A stretch of 64,000 bases of DNA from Telmatactis stephensoni (Eukaryota; Cnidaria; Anthozoa; Actiniaria; Isophelliidae): assembly GCA_029948255.1 (NCBI GenBank), contig JALIZF010001695.1, positions 1 to 64,000 on the forward strand, written 5' to 3'. A model generated the notes under the pieces. That model saw nothing but the letters and a program-made list of their open reading frames with translations, searched no databases and was not told the origin of the DNA. Each line of letters opens with the position of its first letter. Positions within the stretch are counted from its first letter, which is position 1. The position numbers and the translations under genes are program-made. Below are positions 1 to 12,800 of the stretch, one piece after another.

Positions 1-755
1 GTATACCGTATAGATAATTAAACTAGGCACGTAACACACAAGACACACACCAATGATATAGTACATTGTCTTGATGGATTTCTTGTATCTCATTATGTTC
101 ATGGCTGTGTTTTCTTGCTGGTCGTGGGTTTGTGCAAAGTGTCTGCGAATTCGACGAAAAATTTCGAGCATCAATGCAAAATCAAGAAGAAAGAGCAAGA
201 ACAGCAAAGCATGATGGAAAATTTCTAGCCAATTTTTTTGCGTCGAGAGTGCCAAACTCCACAACAAACTTAGCACCCAAATTATGATCACTACCGTATA
301 AGAGCGCTTGGCTGTGACAACTTCCTGGTATCTGAGTCCCAAACGAACAGCAAGGAATCGGTCGGCAGTGATAGCTGTAACGGTTGCAAGCGAAGCATGT
401 ATTAGCACATCAGATGCCCGAGTCTGTATCCTTACACTGGTGTGATACAACGTCCAGTTCTTCATCATGTAGGCGATCAAACGGCAAACATAGAGTGGCT
501 GGGTAATGATACCCACAGCCAAGTCAGAGATGGCCAAACTTAGAATCAAGATGTACGAGGGCGTTCGCAAAGAGGCCGTCTTTATGAAAGTCAAAATGAT
601 GAGGAAGTTCAAAACTGCAGCAAGAATGGCGCTGAGAAAATTGAAAAACTAGCGTGAAAATACAAATAGTTTCTGAGATGAACATTTTCCCAATAAAAGA
701 TCAAGTAGTCAAAATTTTTCGCGGTAAGTACTTCATGTATAGTCGTATTGTTCAT
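1..755 (-). pseudogene. Class A (rhodopsin-like) GPCR, frameshifted and cut by the window edge
   Basis: Reading down from an ATG at 755 gives MNNTTIHEVLTAKNFDY and then an N-terminus like that of the receptor at 63019-63678. Around 630-650 the frame shifts by one base: the TM1-to-TM6 frame (FLSAILAAVLNF, then LSLAISDLAVG in TM2, TADRFLAV in place of DRY after TM3, TM4 with VLSLLWS, TM5, IRRHFAQ, then a TM6-like YYIIGVCLVCYVPS) is preceded by an in-frame TAG. The coding region runs off position 1 before TM7. Family knowledge: seven-helix G-protein-coupled receptors of the plasma membrane; cnidarian genomes carry many, mostly intronless. The ligand cannot be inferred. A sequencing or assembly indel could mimic the frameshift. 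Confidence 0.75.
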
Positions 756-1794
756 CTTTGTAAAACGCCTGGATCTGGAACTTGGACGATGTGGACGTAC
801 GGTCAGTGAGAACTGCTCTTGTAGTGGTTGTTTGGGCGAAGTATTATATAGATTGATATGCTAATAATCTCCTTAATGGATAAATAATAACGGTTCTGGT
901 CTACTTCCAGTCAGTCTCATCCTTACTAAAGTAAAGTAGATACCACTTGAATATTAATTTCGCCTCTTAACTACTACTCATAAGGCACTTTATAATTTAG
1001 ACTTAGAGGAAGCCAATTCCTTAATTGTTACGTATCAATGATTTCCCTATTATTGTTGGGTGTCCATTTTGATGTGTTGATTGAATTTCGTTTACCGCTA
1101 TTGAAAGCAGTTGTGACAAATTCGCTGTTGTTTGAATTCACTGATGCGATTTTGAATAATTTATCTTGGCCTGAACTTGTGAAAGCCGAACTTTACCCGA
1201 CAATGACTTCGGTGCTAATGAAAGTTTTTCGGTCACCCTTCTTGTGGTTGATCATTACCGTGGGGGAGTCCCTAAAGCAGAACGTATACTTTACTGTGGG
1301 GGTCCCTGTCAAATGTTAAAAGTTCTAATAGCTATAATTTTAGGAAATCCTTAAATATTGATAAATAAGCCCTGAACTGCGTTAGGCCGTAGAACTTCTC
1401 ACATTAAGCTACAGTTGGCATGGAATTCGCTATCAGATAAGACTAGATATTTTTCAAACCCAATTACTTTTAAAAATCGACATAAATTGTCAAAAATGAT
1501 ATTAAGAATATTAAGTTTGAGAAAGGTAGCCCTAATTTAAAACAAAAATTCTTCTTCTTCTTAGCTTATTATATTAATATTGATTGCTGTATATATATTA
1601 TATTTTAATTTATTGATATTTATTTGTATATTTTACGAGTTTATTTGATTAGATTTTTTATGGTTTATATAGTTTATTTATAGTAAGTCCACATCAGCTG
1701 TAAAGTTGCCTTTTTATTGACCTGCTTAGTCTGCTTGACTAAATAAAGTTATGTTTGTATGTGTAAGTACGTATGTATGTATGTGTATTGCTGT
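756..1794. other. Non-coding spacer
   Basis: AT-rich DNA upstream of the first receptor. An open frame at 1038-1319 has no recognisable domain and no splice context. GTAT-type microsatellite sequence lies at about 1755-1790. I see no gene. Confidence 0.5.
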
Positions 1795-2323
1795 TAGAGC
1801 AGATTTCGTATGAGTGTGAAACGGACCGCGACGTACCGTGACCGTGTCAATGCCGTGATGTCTATAAAAACATTCGAAATTCCTGATGTAACCGTGACGA
1901 GGGTCTGGATGGGGGTGTGCAAATGTCAGGTGTCAGTTAAATTTTGGCCTTTTTGTCAGTTGTCAGTTAAATGGAAATTAATGATTAACAAAGGCTTTTA
2001 TTTATTTCTCATGGGATTTTTTCTTTCTAAGCCAGTTTTACGATCAAAATTTAGCAATTTGACATCCGCTTGAACTTTGTCACATGACAACTGTCCCTGG
2101 GAGAGATGGTTTATGGAGAAAACTACTATTTTTTCAGATTTTGATTGAATTGTCAGTTAAAAACAGGCTACACAAATGTCAGTTGTCATTTGAATTTCAA
2201 GGCATTTGTCGGTTGTCGGTTAAATTTTGGGCCATTTGTCAGTTGTCAGTTAACCCCATCCAGACCCTCCGTGACGTGACGGCCGTGCGGTGCCGTTTTC
2301 AAAGTCATACGAAATCTACTCTA
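1795..2323. mobile_element. TA-flanked MITE, interrupted by a nested element
   Basis: The left end TAGAGCAGATTTCGTATGA and the reverse complement of the right end TAGAGTAGATTTCGTATGA nearly match, giving terminal inverted repeats that begin with TA. A shorter copy of the same family lies at 15950-16101 without the insertion at 1900-2268. There is no transposase. The TA ends suggest a Tc1/mariner-type non-autonomous element; that class assignment is inference. Confidence 0.75.
1900..2268. mobile_element. Nested 369-bp MITE with 8-bp target duplication
   Basis: The terminal inverted repeats are AGGGTCTGGATGGG and its complement. CCGTGACG flanks both sides (1892-1899 and 2269-2276), an 8-bp target-site duplication. 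The interior has repeated GTCAGTTGTCAGTTAA blocks. The 8-bp duplication suggests a hAT-like element (inference). Confidence 0.8.
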
Positions 2324-2417
2324 GCATACACAGATGTGCGAACTTAACTAGAAGCGGATCTCTCACGGATCACGTTCGCAAGTGAAGTATTTTTAGAATA
2401 GTTTGTATGTATGTATG

Positions 2418-2446
2418 TTTCTGGTACATCAAATGTACTTCTTCAG
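2418..2446 (-). other. CTGAWGA...GAAA hairpin
   Basis: On the minus strand: CTGAAGA, one extra A, stem GTACAT, short loop, ATGTAC, two unpaired bases, GAAAC. It has the same frame as four other hairpins in the window. It resembles a hammerhead core (CUGANGA...GAAA) but with an extra base after CUGANGA. Probably the 3' end of a dead retroelement. Confidence 0.5.
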
Positions 2447-4218
2447 GCGCCATGCAATTAAAGAACATTAAGGTAATCTTTTTCTCTTGGCGCCACGGCG
2501 TTTATTAAATTTTTGGGATATCTGCTGGGGCCAGCGCCTGTTCGGGGACTGCGTTAATTAAAAACAATATTTATAAATAATTCAATACGTTCAACAAATG
2601 TTAACTACAAAATGAACGTATTTCAAATGTCCAAGCCTCTTATTTTTTAAAAAGTATTAACGTGGAGCTGTATACCGTACTCGCTTTTTCCTTATTCAAG
2701 ATTCATTGTGTAAATAAATGCGTTAATAATTTTGTTCTCAGATGCAGCACTTAATCGAGGCAACGCTTAAACGAATTAAAAGGCAGTAAATGGTGCTCCG
2801 GTGTTTTTGTTTTTGGACGTATCTTTCTTCAGTTGCATTTTACGGTTTTATATACCTTCCAGCGTCCCAATAAAGTTTTCCGATTTATAAGCCAAAAGGC
2901 CGATCAGTTTGGCACTAATAGCACTCCATAGGTACACTTTCAATTCTTGAGGAATTCATTTTTATATAAAATGCAACATTACAAAAAAAGTTAATGTAAA
3001 AATTGCTAGCATTTGTGATAAATTTAAAACAGTAAACTGAAGAATCATCCGTCAAGAGTAATTAATCAACGCTATAATAGTGATAATTATCAGAATACAG
3101 CGATCCCGCGATACTGTTGCTGCATCGTGCAAACAAAAACTTTAAACAGAGGCATGAAGACAATAAAACATTAGCCTTGAACAAAGAACTTTGAACGAAA
3201 CAGTACCCTGTAATACAAAGAACTAGAACTCAGAAAACAGTACATCTTGCAACACTAAGAAAGACCCAAAACGTTTCGTCGAGATAACGCATCCAAATAG
3301 ATGTTGATGAAAGATGTATTCGATTTTTTGTTGTTGTTTAACCTGGGAAAACAATGAAAAAAATAGCCAATATGTTTAAAGCATGAAGTCAAGCGGTTTG
3401 TGATTTTGTTTGTTCTATCATTCATTATATTTCTTGGGGAAAGCGTTGCGCTCTCACTGATTGAGTTAGTGTCGACGAGATCGGTTTATTTGTAGACCAA
3501 ACTAATCGTTGGTCCAAAATGTTATAGTGACGGCTGCACCAGTTTATGAATGTCTGATGGATATGACAAACGCTGCGCTCAAGAATATACTAAGCATAAC
3601 TTGAATTGGAGTTTACAGCCGAGTGCATGGTACATTATTATTGTGTCAAAGAAAGAAGAATTTATTTATTAGCAAACTTTTGTTCTGTAATTACTTGGGT
3701 ATTGTAGTCGTTCGGTGCAAGACTGAAAAAATAACTTGAATTCAACAATCAATTTTCAATACGAAAATGAAAAGGTCGAAAAAAATCCCCACACCGGCTT
3801 TCGCCTCACTTTTCAAAAAATGTTATCATTAAGGTAGTTCTGGAGCCTGAAAATTTTGTCAAAAGCCTCGATCATAAAAATTTCGATCGTACTTCATTCT
3901 TCAGTCATTGGTTTTAGCCAGAAATGTTACAGTTAATACAATTCGTGTCGTGAGATTTTTATTGAAATTAATTCATTTTAACAATGTTCTAAATGTATTT
4001 AATTCACGCTTTATGTTTCGTTTGCCGTGCGCATCTTTTCTTCCCTAGATGCATTACTTTATGAGCATATAGTGGAAAAATGAATACAACGACCCCCGTT
4101 TTCTATTTTATTTTTTGAACAAGTATATGATGTTGTATGTCCAGACAAAAAACGAACGAAAACTAGGTGAATAATTGTATCATCTGTGTTAATTTTTTGA
4201 TCTTTTAATTTACCAAGC

Positions 4219-4243
4219 TTTCGGCCATGTTGGCCATCATCAG
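4219..4243 (-). other. CTGAWGA...GAAA hairpin
   Basis: Minus strand: CTGATGA, one extra T, stem GGCC, loop, GGCC, GAAAG. The stem sequence differs from the other four hairpins but the pairing and the flanking bases are kept. Confidence 0.55.
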
Positions 4244-4482
4244 GGTTTTGAACGTACGTCTACATACATAATTGTTGCTATGGTGTTACAAACAGCGCGC
4301 GCAACTCCATAGAATGACATGACAAAGAAAAGCAATAGGACGAGCTGTTACAATAGAATTATGCAAATATAAGCTTAATAAACGAGCAAATAGATAATAA
4401 ATGTCACTGGTGAGCTAAGATTAAGATTTTGATTAAGATTATTGTTTGTGCGCAAATATTCCATTTAGTAACAGGAAGTAGA

Positions 4483-4504
4483 CACCATTGCGCGCGCAAT
4501 GGTG
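4483..4504. repeat. Perfect 22-bp palindrome
   Basis: CACCATTGCGC followed by its exact reverse complement. It adjoins the SINE at 4509. It may be part of the insertion site or of an older element. Confidence 0.7.
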
Positions 4505-4508
4505 GGTG

Positions 4509-4801
4509 GCATGGTTGGCCGAGCGGTTAGAGCGCTGGCCTTTCACCGCTGTGGTCCGGGTTCGAGTCCCAGCTCGAGCGCCTGGATCATATGTGAATTG
4601 AGTTTGTTTGATGTGTTGTTCTCTACCATGCCACGAGGGTTTTTTCTCCGGGTTCTCCGGTTTTTCCTCCCTCAGCAAAAAATCAACATGTGAGTCGAGT
4701 GATTATTTATTTTACAGTGTCCCCCAATTAGTGCGCAAGCGCTAGAAGACTTGGACACTTAAATAAACAGTTATTTTTTATTTATTTATTTATTTATTTA
4801 A
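4509..4801 (+). mobile_element. tRNA-derived SINE, family 1
   Basis: The head is tRNA-like, with an A box (TGGCCGAGCGGTTAGAGCG) and a B box (GGTTCGAGTCC) at 4515-4570. A central block follows, with TTTTTTCTCCGGGTTCTCCG and a CCTCCCTCAG motif, then an ATTT-repeat tail. A second copy is at 15232-15546, sharing head, body and tail. RNA polymerase III transcription from the boxes would be expected for a young copy. Confidence 0.85.
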
Positions 4802-4877
4802 ACAAGGAAATTTGATTGCCGGAGGAGAAACGATTTGTATCCGCACGTACATAAAAATCAAATTCATGGTTTTGTGC

Positions 4878-4936
4878 CAAGCACATCGCGCAGACATCAA
4901 TCCGCGAGTTTAGCTCTCTTAGTATTATGGTCTCGT
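4878..4936. mobile_element. Relic end of the fold-back MITE (CAAGAGACC family)
   Basis: The block CAGACATCAAT...TCTCTTAGTATTATGGTCTC matches the right inverted repeat of the intact element at 41549-41832. Only one end is present, so it is a fragment. A similar degraded end lies at about 29330-29395. Confidence 0.6.
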
Positions 4937-5339
4937 GTCACAAAAGTTTTTCTTTGATATAATTTTAATTTTGGAGAACTCCGACAATCTTATTTAACCC
5001 AAATTATACACAAAACTGCCTGAGTCCACTCCCCCTCAGCTCCGAAACGAACACGGTGACCTCCCAGTTATTTCATTTTTGAGTTTCACCTATCTTGTTC
5101 TTTTACTGGACAAAGTTTGAACGAAAGTTTATTGCAGGATCCACGATGGGTCCCGAACTCCCGTAGTATGAGATTTTGAATACTCGGCAATTCAGTGCTA
5201 CTAGGTAACTGATCGAGAAAGGTACTCAGAGCTTGTTAAGGAATTTTATCGAGTAACAGAAGAAGATAAACTGCAGTAGCCAAAGTCCTGGAAAAGAAGA
5301 AAAGGCAGAGAGAAGAGCAAAGGAGAAGCACAAAAAAGG
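4937..5339. other. Non-coding spacer
   Basis: Nothing recognised. An A/G-rich stretch at about 5290-5345 leads into the LINE fragment. Confidence 0.4.
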
Positions 5340-5346
5340 AACAAAG

Positions 5347-5845
5347 GTGAAGTATATAAGCGCTTTTCAGGAGTCTTATAAGTTCAAGTTCATAAGTGAA
5401 TTACTGACTGACATGCTACAGCGGCTTGGTTGGAAGTCACTAGAGCATAGGAGAAAGATTCTACGACTTGTTCTGCTGTTCAAACTACAGAATGGCCTAA
5501 TTATGAATGATGGCATGCCAAAGCTGGAAGCAATGAAGAGCACCAGCAGACATACAAATTCCCGAGCGTACCAAACTTCACGTTCAAGAACAGATTATCA
5601 CCTATATTCATATTTTCCAAGAACCATTAGAGATTGGAACTCACTAGCTGAAGATATCGTACAAAAGAAAACTAGCATAACTTTAAAAAAGCTTTAGACG
5701 ATGGAACTTAACTTCACTCCGTACTTTATTTATTTATTTCATTTTATCATTTTGATTTTTTAAAAGAACCCCAGTAAGGATTTTCATATACGGAAAGAGA
5801 CTGGGCATTGCGGAAGATGAATAATAATAATAATAATAATAATTT
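5347..5845 (+). mobile_element. LINE 3' fragment with (AAT)n tail
   Basis: An open frame at 5347-5697 (116 aa) carries the C-terminal signature of many non-LTR retrotransposon ORF2 proteins: LGWKSLEHRR, then FKLQNGLI, then YFPRTIRDWNSL, followed by a stop. The tail is an (AAT)n run at about 5819-5842. The reverse transcriptase itself is missing, so this is a 5'-truncated, inactive copy. Confidence 0.75.
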
Positions 5846-6385
5846 TTTTTTCAATCTTTCTTGTATTTAATCCATATATACGGCAACATGAACATAAGCA
5901 ACTCCACCGCTAGCTGGACAATATTTTAATATTTAATATTCATTTAAATATAAATAATTATAAATAACAAATAAATAAATAAATAATAACAATAATTATT
6001 TAATTTAATATTTAATATTCATATGTAAAAATAATATTCAGTTATACATGTATGTTCAAAATGATTAATAAAGAGCTAGTAATAAACGGAAAATGAAAAA
6101 ATAAAGCTATTGCCAATGGTTCAAGTCTCTTGTGTATTTGGTGGCTCCAGCTCTGTTTTTATCCCTAACAAAGCTTTTAAATTAATGAATTAAAATTCAT
6201 TTAATTTGTGAATATTCATCTGTGTTGGTGATGAGAAATTTTTTACCTTGAGAAATTTTCGACCTGTAGCTTGGGTCTTCATCAGCGATAATGTTGTGTT
6301 GTGAACAAAAGTTAAATTTCATTATTACAAAGCTAAATTCGCATGTAAAGCTGCAAAACGTGGATACATATCTTCAGAACATGTT

Positions 6386-6458
<73 letters not shown>

Positions 6459-6824
6459 GTCAGTCTGTCTGTCCGTCAGTTAGTCGAGTCAGTCAATAAT
6501 TCAATCCATCAATCTCTATAAATCGACAAATGTATTAAGCAATTTGAATTCATTCATTTGAATTAAGTTTTTCAGTTCGTTTTCTTCGGGCTGCAAATAC
6601 TAGTGAATCAAGTATGGAACTTGCAGAACACTAATCAAAAGTTTCTTACAGATGGAGCATTTCATTTTAACAACAAATGAGTCATGTTTTTTGTCATAGC
6701 TTAACGATTAACGCTAATATCAGTGATATGCTGTTGTGTGACAATTCAACATCTATGTTTGTATTCAGAATTCGCCATGACACGTTGGCTATGAATAAAC
6801 TCAAACTCTAGTCTAGCGAATAAC
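5846..6824. other. AT-rich spacer with (AATC)n microsatellite
   Basis: AT-rich DNA with a long (AATC)n run at about 6384-6459 and the hairpin at 6257-6285. The open frame across the microsatellite is not a gene. The region from about 6700 to 6824 would hold the promoter and 5' leader of the SRCR gene; I see no clear TATA box. Confidence 0.5.
6257..6285 (-). other. CTGAWGA...GAAA hairpin
   Basis: Minus strand: CTGATGA, one extra A, stem GACC, a nine-base loop, GGTC, GAAAA. It follows the same rule as the other four hairpins, with a different stem. Confidence 0.55.
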
Positions 6825-9800
6825 ATGCATTCGAAGGTCACAATGGCTCGAATAATGTTGTACGTTTTGGTATTGTGCTTGATGATAAAAGGTGAGTGGA
6901 ACCATAAACACAAAGCCAAGTTGTGTTACGTTCCAAGTGACTTGGACTGACATGTTTAAGCATATGGTCGAGAGACTACTCATACTTGATATTAAGTTAA
7001 GTATTGAAATAAAGTATGATCATGTATATCTTCGAAATGAGATAATTCAGAGATCAATTTCACTAATTTTTTTTTTTTTTTTGATTTTCTTGTTTTCTGG
7101 GAACAAACTTTAAGAAAAAGAACAACCATAGAATTGCAGAGGGAAAGCTTTTGACAAAACCTAAGGCTAGAATTACGCGAATAAGTTTCATAAGTAACTA
7201 GCACCACTTCGTGGATTTTACCGTCATCACTTTAAACTTGTGACATTATGTTCAGTTTATGGTGTGGAATGTGACTAACTTAAGGTCTAGATTGTTGGCT
7301 ATATCCTTTTGTATTTAGTTTTCTTAATAAGGACAGTGAAACGAAGAAACGAAGGGACGCCAAGGACAGTCAGCGGCCAACGAGTCGGTCAGCGGTTAAT
7401 GCCCAGCGAGTTACGGTCAGCGGTTAATGCCCAGCGAGTTATCAAAGAAAAAAAAAAATTCGTCCTAATCGTATACCGTCATGTGATGACGGTAATAAAA
7501 GGCAATATCAATTAGATAAAGTACACTTGGGAGTGGCGCTATAGCGCCTCAGAAGATAGACTAGACTTTATAGTCCAACTCCGGGTATATGTTGTTGACT
7601 GGTTAATTATTAATTATTAATAATCAATAAGTAATATAAAGGCAGTAGCGGTCTTTTGAAGACCGGCACACTGATTTGTACAGAAAATTTATTTTACCAT
7701 TGTATAGGAAAAGAAGCTGCTGTTGAAGTTCGATTAGTGAATGGTACCACGCCACACGATGGTCGTGTAGAAGTGAGAACAAGCCTGAACAGGTCGTGGA
7801 GCATGATCGCTGTCTGCAGCCAAAAGTGGGCTTTGAAAGATGCTTGGGTGGTGTGTCACATGTTGAATTACACCAAGGCAGTGTCAGCTAGTACTGTCAA
7901 TGGGAGTGGCTCTGTGTATCCAAACATAATAAAATGTAACGGCGATGAATCATCAATTGAACAATGTACTCAAAGTCCTGCGAGCTGTAATTACAGTGAA
8001 GTTGCATCAGTTGAATGTGGGACATTGACAGAAGGTAAAAGTTGACTCATTGTAAAGAAGAGTGATTCTAGTGTTCGATTATATCCCGCAAGAAAAGCAT
8101 TTTTGTATAACGTTTTTGTGAGCATGCGCAAAGGTTATGTCAGGTCATGCCATTTTTGCGGCAAAGTTTTGGACACTCCTGTCGCACTTTGGTATAGATT
8201 TTTTTCTTTGTGATCCCGCAGAAAGCGGTTTCTAGAAACGTGGATATAGAAATCGCGAGAGCCGCAAGAGGGATTTCAAAAACTGTTAGGTTCCTTGATT
8301 TCTTCCTTGGAAATCGTGTGAGTCATGGCTATCAAGTTGTTGTATATGAAGTGAGAAATATTTTTGCTGAAGTTCATCCTAGGAAGCTGATGCGATGTCA
8401 CTGAGTTGCATGCAACACAGCAACTCAAACCGTTCCTCGAATAAGGTTATAAAAGAAATGAATTATGTATTTATTGTAATTGTTTTCATCGAAGAAATTA
8501 ACACTATTTTTTCAGAGGAAAAACATATTGCAGTTCGCCTAGTGGGAACTAATGTAAGCCATATTGGTCGAGTGGAAATCCTATATAAAGGGACCTGGGG
8601 AGGAGTCTGTAATCATTATGGCTGGGATATAAAAGATGCTTACGTGATTTGTCGGATGCTTGGTTACAAAGCAGCGGAAAGTGCAATTGGTTACATTGAA
8701 GCAGAGAAAGAAACAAAGAAACTCATGGAAGGAGTTAAGTGTCATGGAAACGAAATGTCGATTGCAGAGTGCTATCACGCGGGATGGTGGAATGCAGGAT
8801 ATTGGTGCACGTACAAAGACTTTGCTGGTGTGGTGTGTAAAACAGATAAAAGTAAGTCCAAGGGCACTCATGAACTGGTTTGTAGTTGTTGTTTTGTTTG
8901 TTTCTACTTTCAGTTTGAATTCCTCGAGCATAACAATCGTTACTGAAGAAGGCTAGAGATTTAGCCGAAATGTGTATTTTTTGTAATAATATTTCAATAA
9001 ATAGATACATACATACGGCGGACTGGACTTGGCTTAAGATTTTAAAAGTGCAATATATACAACACTAAATATGTGCTATCCAAGGTTCTGATCACATATA
9101 TTGATTGAAATAGTACGCATCGATGAAAAAAAAATACTATGTTTAAACTTCCAATAACTCATGATCGATTTGAAATTTTGATATCAATTTCTTCTTGATT
9201 TTGAAAATCAGTTCTTACTAGATAGAATAGCTCACTATTACACTTTTAGAGAGAAAGGTTGTAACTATTCCGTAATCATAAATGGCGGCCAACCTAGGGT
9301 GTTCATTCTCGCCTGAATGATCACAGTAAAATCAAAGTATAAATATCCAACAATTCAAGAATTCAAACTTAAACTCACCGTTCAAACACTGATCCAAAAA
9401 TTCACAGGTCACCCACCAGTTCAAGTTCGATTAGCTGGAGGAGCGTCATCTAATTCTGGCCGAGTGGAAATCAGATACCAAGGAGCATGGGGTACCTTGT
9501 GTGGAACGTATAAATGGACCAATAATAACGCAGAGGTGATATGTCGTATGCTTGGGTACTCTGGGGTACAGGTTGTTAAACATTCAAACTTTAGCGTTGT
9601 TAAAGGTATAATATGGACAAGAGACCTCGTTTGTACTGGTCAAGAAATGTCTATTGCTAATTGCAGTCACAATGGATGGGGAAATCCAAACTGTTATCAC
9701 CAAGAAGACGCTGGGATCACATGTAAACCTAGTGAGTATTCACTGGTTAGAATAAATTTCCAAATAAGTTTTTGATAAGGCTTATAAACGTAACAACAAA

Positions 9801-12800
9801 AACCCTAACGAAATAATATGAGATCCCATCCCATCCAACCACATCACATCACATCACATTATGTCACATCAAACCACATCTCATCTCATCAAACCATCAT
9901 CTCATCTTCTCACATCACATCACATCACATCACATCACATCACATCACATCACATCACATCACATCACATCACATCACATCACATCACATCACATCACAT
10001 CACATCAGTCTCATCCCATCTCATCCCACCCCATCTCATCGTATCACATCACATTTCATCGCATTCATCACATCATATTTCATCACATCACACCATATCT
10101 CATCTCATCACATCACTCCACATAACCTCACCTTAACCTCATCATATCATAAGAAAGCTGGTATTGTGTAAACGTTCGCTACTATTAACTGGCCCTGAAT
10201 CGAATTACCCCAGTGCTTAGCATTTTACTATGTTGTGTCGGCTATCTCGGAGAGGAGTTTCCACATAACTTCACCTCACATAATAAGAAAGCCTATATTG
10301 CATTCTGCGAGAAACCTTTCGTTACTACAATATAACTACAATCAAGTGAAGATACAAAAACCGGTTGGAGAACTATGCAAAATATAGCATTAGCAAACCA
10401 GTTCTTACGATCTGAAATATCTGTGCAGGTATTTTAGTTCCAGTACCGCAGTTTACATTCACACAAGAGCCGCCCTGTAGAGTGAGTCTTATTTTCAACC
10501 ATACCTCTATGGACAACAAGTTATCAAGGTGGGTTACAGCATTAACACTTGGGATTAGAGAAATTTTAAAAATTCGTATTGAACACGCGCTCTTATTAAT
10601 TCAATTGAGAACCCTCAGCTTGTACCTGCAGTATTCGCGCCTGAATTACGTCACAAAATAACTCGCGCTCCATCTATTATTAGGGGTTGATTGTTTCGTA
10701 TGTCTGTATTTTAAGTGACGGACTGCAAAGACTGCAAAACTAGTGTGAATATGGTCACATCATTGGAGTTACTATCGAACGTATTTAAGAGCTTTAGATT
10801 TCACTACGACAACGAATTTTCGGCTTTCTTTTTTGGTTGGTTCGTATGCATCAGACTGTGACACTGTCACGCTCGCCCCAAAACTCGCACTCTAGATTAC
10901 GATTTTTTGAGTGAGAGATTTCATCGAAATATCTCCGTCTTTTATATCAGGACACTCAACTCAATACAGTCTTCTTTATGATCTTTCTATCTTGTTATGG
11001 CAAGCCGATATTTCAGATATTAATTCCCTTTTGGTAGAGAAAATAAAGAAAAAAAGTGATGTGGTGAAATTTTGTATTGTTGTTTTTGAATTTATATTTT
11101 GAATTTGCGCGATCGACTACGGCAGCAGTGGTAGAGAAAATAAAGAAAGAAAGTGATGTGGTGAAATTTCGTATTGTTGTTTTTGAATTTATATTTTGAA
11201 TTTGCGCGATCGACTACGGCAGCAGTGGTAGAGAAAATAAAGAAAGAAAGTGATGTGGTGAAATTTCGTATTGTTGTTTTTGAATTTAGAGTTTGAATTT
11301 GCGCGATCGACTACGGCAGCAGTGTAGCGCGCGCAACACTAATCTCGTACTCGAAGGTCTCTAATAGTATGACTTTGTATGCACACATTTTACTGTATAT
11401 ACACACAGGAATAATTGTATTAAGGACGTTCGCGAGCAAAGGATTGAAATACCTACATGCAAAAATGGCAGTTTCCATGGCAATTGCTTACTTATTTCTT
11501 TGTAAAACACTTCGTATTGCGCATGCTCATGTCCTTGCGCGCGCGTGCGCTTAACGACGTTCGCGGGCAATTGAATTTGTGATGTCATTTTAATGAAATT
11601 TCGCATACTGATACTTTATGATATACACTTTGAATAAACGAGATAAAAAAGAGGGGGTACCGTATTCGTTTTCGAGCTATGAGCCGTACAATTTTGTCGA
11701 AATTGCCAAAGAAAAGCGCGCGAAATACGCTATACGCGTAGGGCGAGAAAATAGATACTAAAAATATAAAACTCATCTTAAACGACCAGAAATTTCATCT
11801 GCAGTTGTATGAGACTATTGTTGACAACAATGTTTGGTCACTTAAGCTTGAATAATTCTCCCTGAGTTTTCACGAGTGTTGTTTTTCCATGCGCTGCTGT
11901 TGAAATCGGCGGTGTTCCATGAGACGAAGGGGTGTAATTTTTAGCGAAAAAGCGTTGTCATTAAGTCCCTTGTGATGAGAATTTTTTCTTTTTCAGAAAT
12001 GTTGTATTACTTCAAAATACCTTTCTTTTAAGACTAAAAAGAGTGGGGGTCACCGTATTCGTTTCCGAGATATCGAGCCGTAAAGTTTGAAAATGTTCCC
12101 GCCATCTTGAATACCGAGAGGAGACTGGGTCTACTAAAATCTTTTTCATCCTTTTTTCAGGAGTTTTACAATCTGAATGAATTTTTTCCTCAGTCAAATT
12201 CCTTGTTTTAATTTTTTCTTCTTATAAAAGTAAGTTCCATTTGAAAAGATCGAAATTACATAATATATTACCGGGAAAAAATATTTTTAGGCCGCCATCT
12301 TGGATTTATTGAGGTAGCGCGCGCTAGCGTGCGCAGTAAAAGTGCGCGTGAACAATGCCCGCGAACGTCCTTAAGATTATAAGGCTATTAGCAATATGTA
12401 CTATTCGCTATAATTGTATATTTTTCTTAGATTTTATGAAATATACCTACCCCAAGTTTCACCGATAACATCCATTGTTCCTGAATATGTGTCTAAGTTC
12501 AGAGTTCCTGGGCTGTTGACGGCTACGATTACTTACAGGGTAACAGTCAGAGCTAAAATCACGGCCCCGAATGGAGTGAGTATTATTGAAATGGAGTATA
12601 ATGTAAGTACGAACAAGTAATTGTTATTGTTCCTTTGGAAAACAGGTTACTACGTATAGTCATCCATCCATCAAAATGTTTAAAACGAGTCCAATGACTT
12701 GTATTGGTAAGGAATCCGCTCTTGAAGTTCGTTTGGGTGATAAAACTCCGTTTGCTAGTCGTGTAGAGATGAGAATAAACAACGGGACATGGAGCGAGAT

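Larger units (their letters stand above)
2324..4482. other. Non-coding spacer with two retroelement 3'-end-like hairpins
   Basis: No gene is seen. Hairpins at 2418-2446 and 4219-4243 (both minus) are listed separately. Near 3832 there is a single end, TTAAGGTAGTTCTGGAGCC-like, related to the TTAA element family found elsewhere in the window, without a visible partner. Confidence 0.5.
7708..12708 (+). repeat. First unit of an intragenic duplication (second unit 12709-16576)
   Basis: The exon series SRCR-SRCR-SRCR-FN3a-FN3b-linker occurs twice in order with the same intron phases. Intron DNA also matches: the block GATCCCGC...CTAGAAACGTGG lies at about 8212 and about 13317. Spacing between matching SRCR exons is about 4.9-5.1 kb. 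The second unit is shorter because intron insertions differ (a TTAA element, 97-bp repeats and a CACAT satellite in the first). Confidence 0.85.

Noticed and set aside
1038..1319. 93-aa frame upstream of the first receptor
   Set aside because: No domain, no paralogue, no splice context.
1810..2347. Two 87-aa frames
   Set aside because: They lie wholly within the nested MITEs and encode translated repeats.
4509..4582. tRNA gene
   Set aside because: It has A and B boxes, but it is the head of a SINE with body and ATTT tail, repeated at 15232.
6291..6521. 76-aa frame with Asn-Gln-Ser-Ile repeats
   Set aside because: Translation of an (AATC)n microsatellite.
9818..10171. Open frames of His-Ile-Thr-Ser repeats
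   Set aside because: They are translations of the CACAT pentanucleotide satellite inside an SRCR intron.
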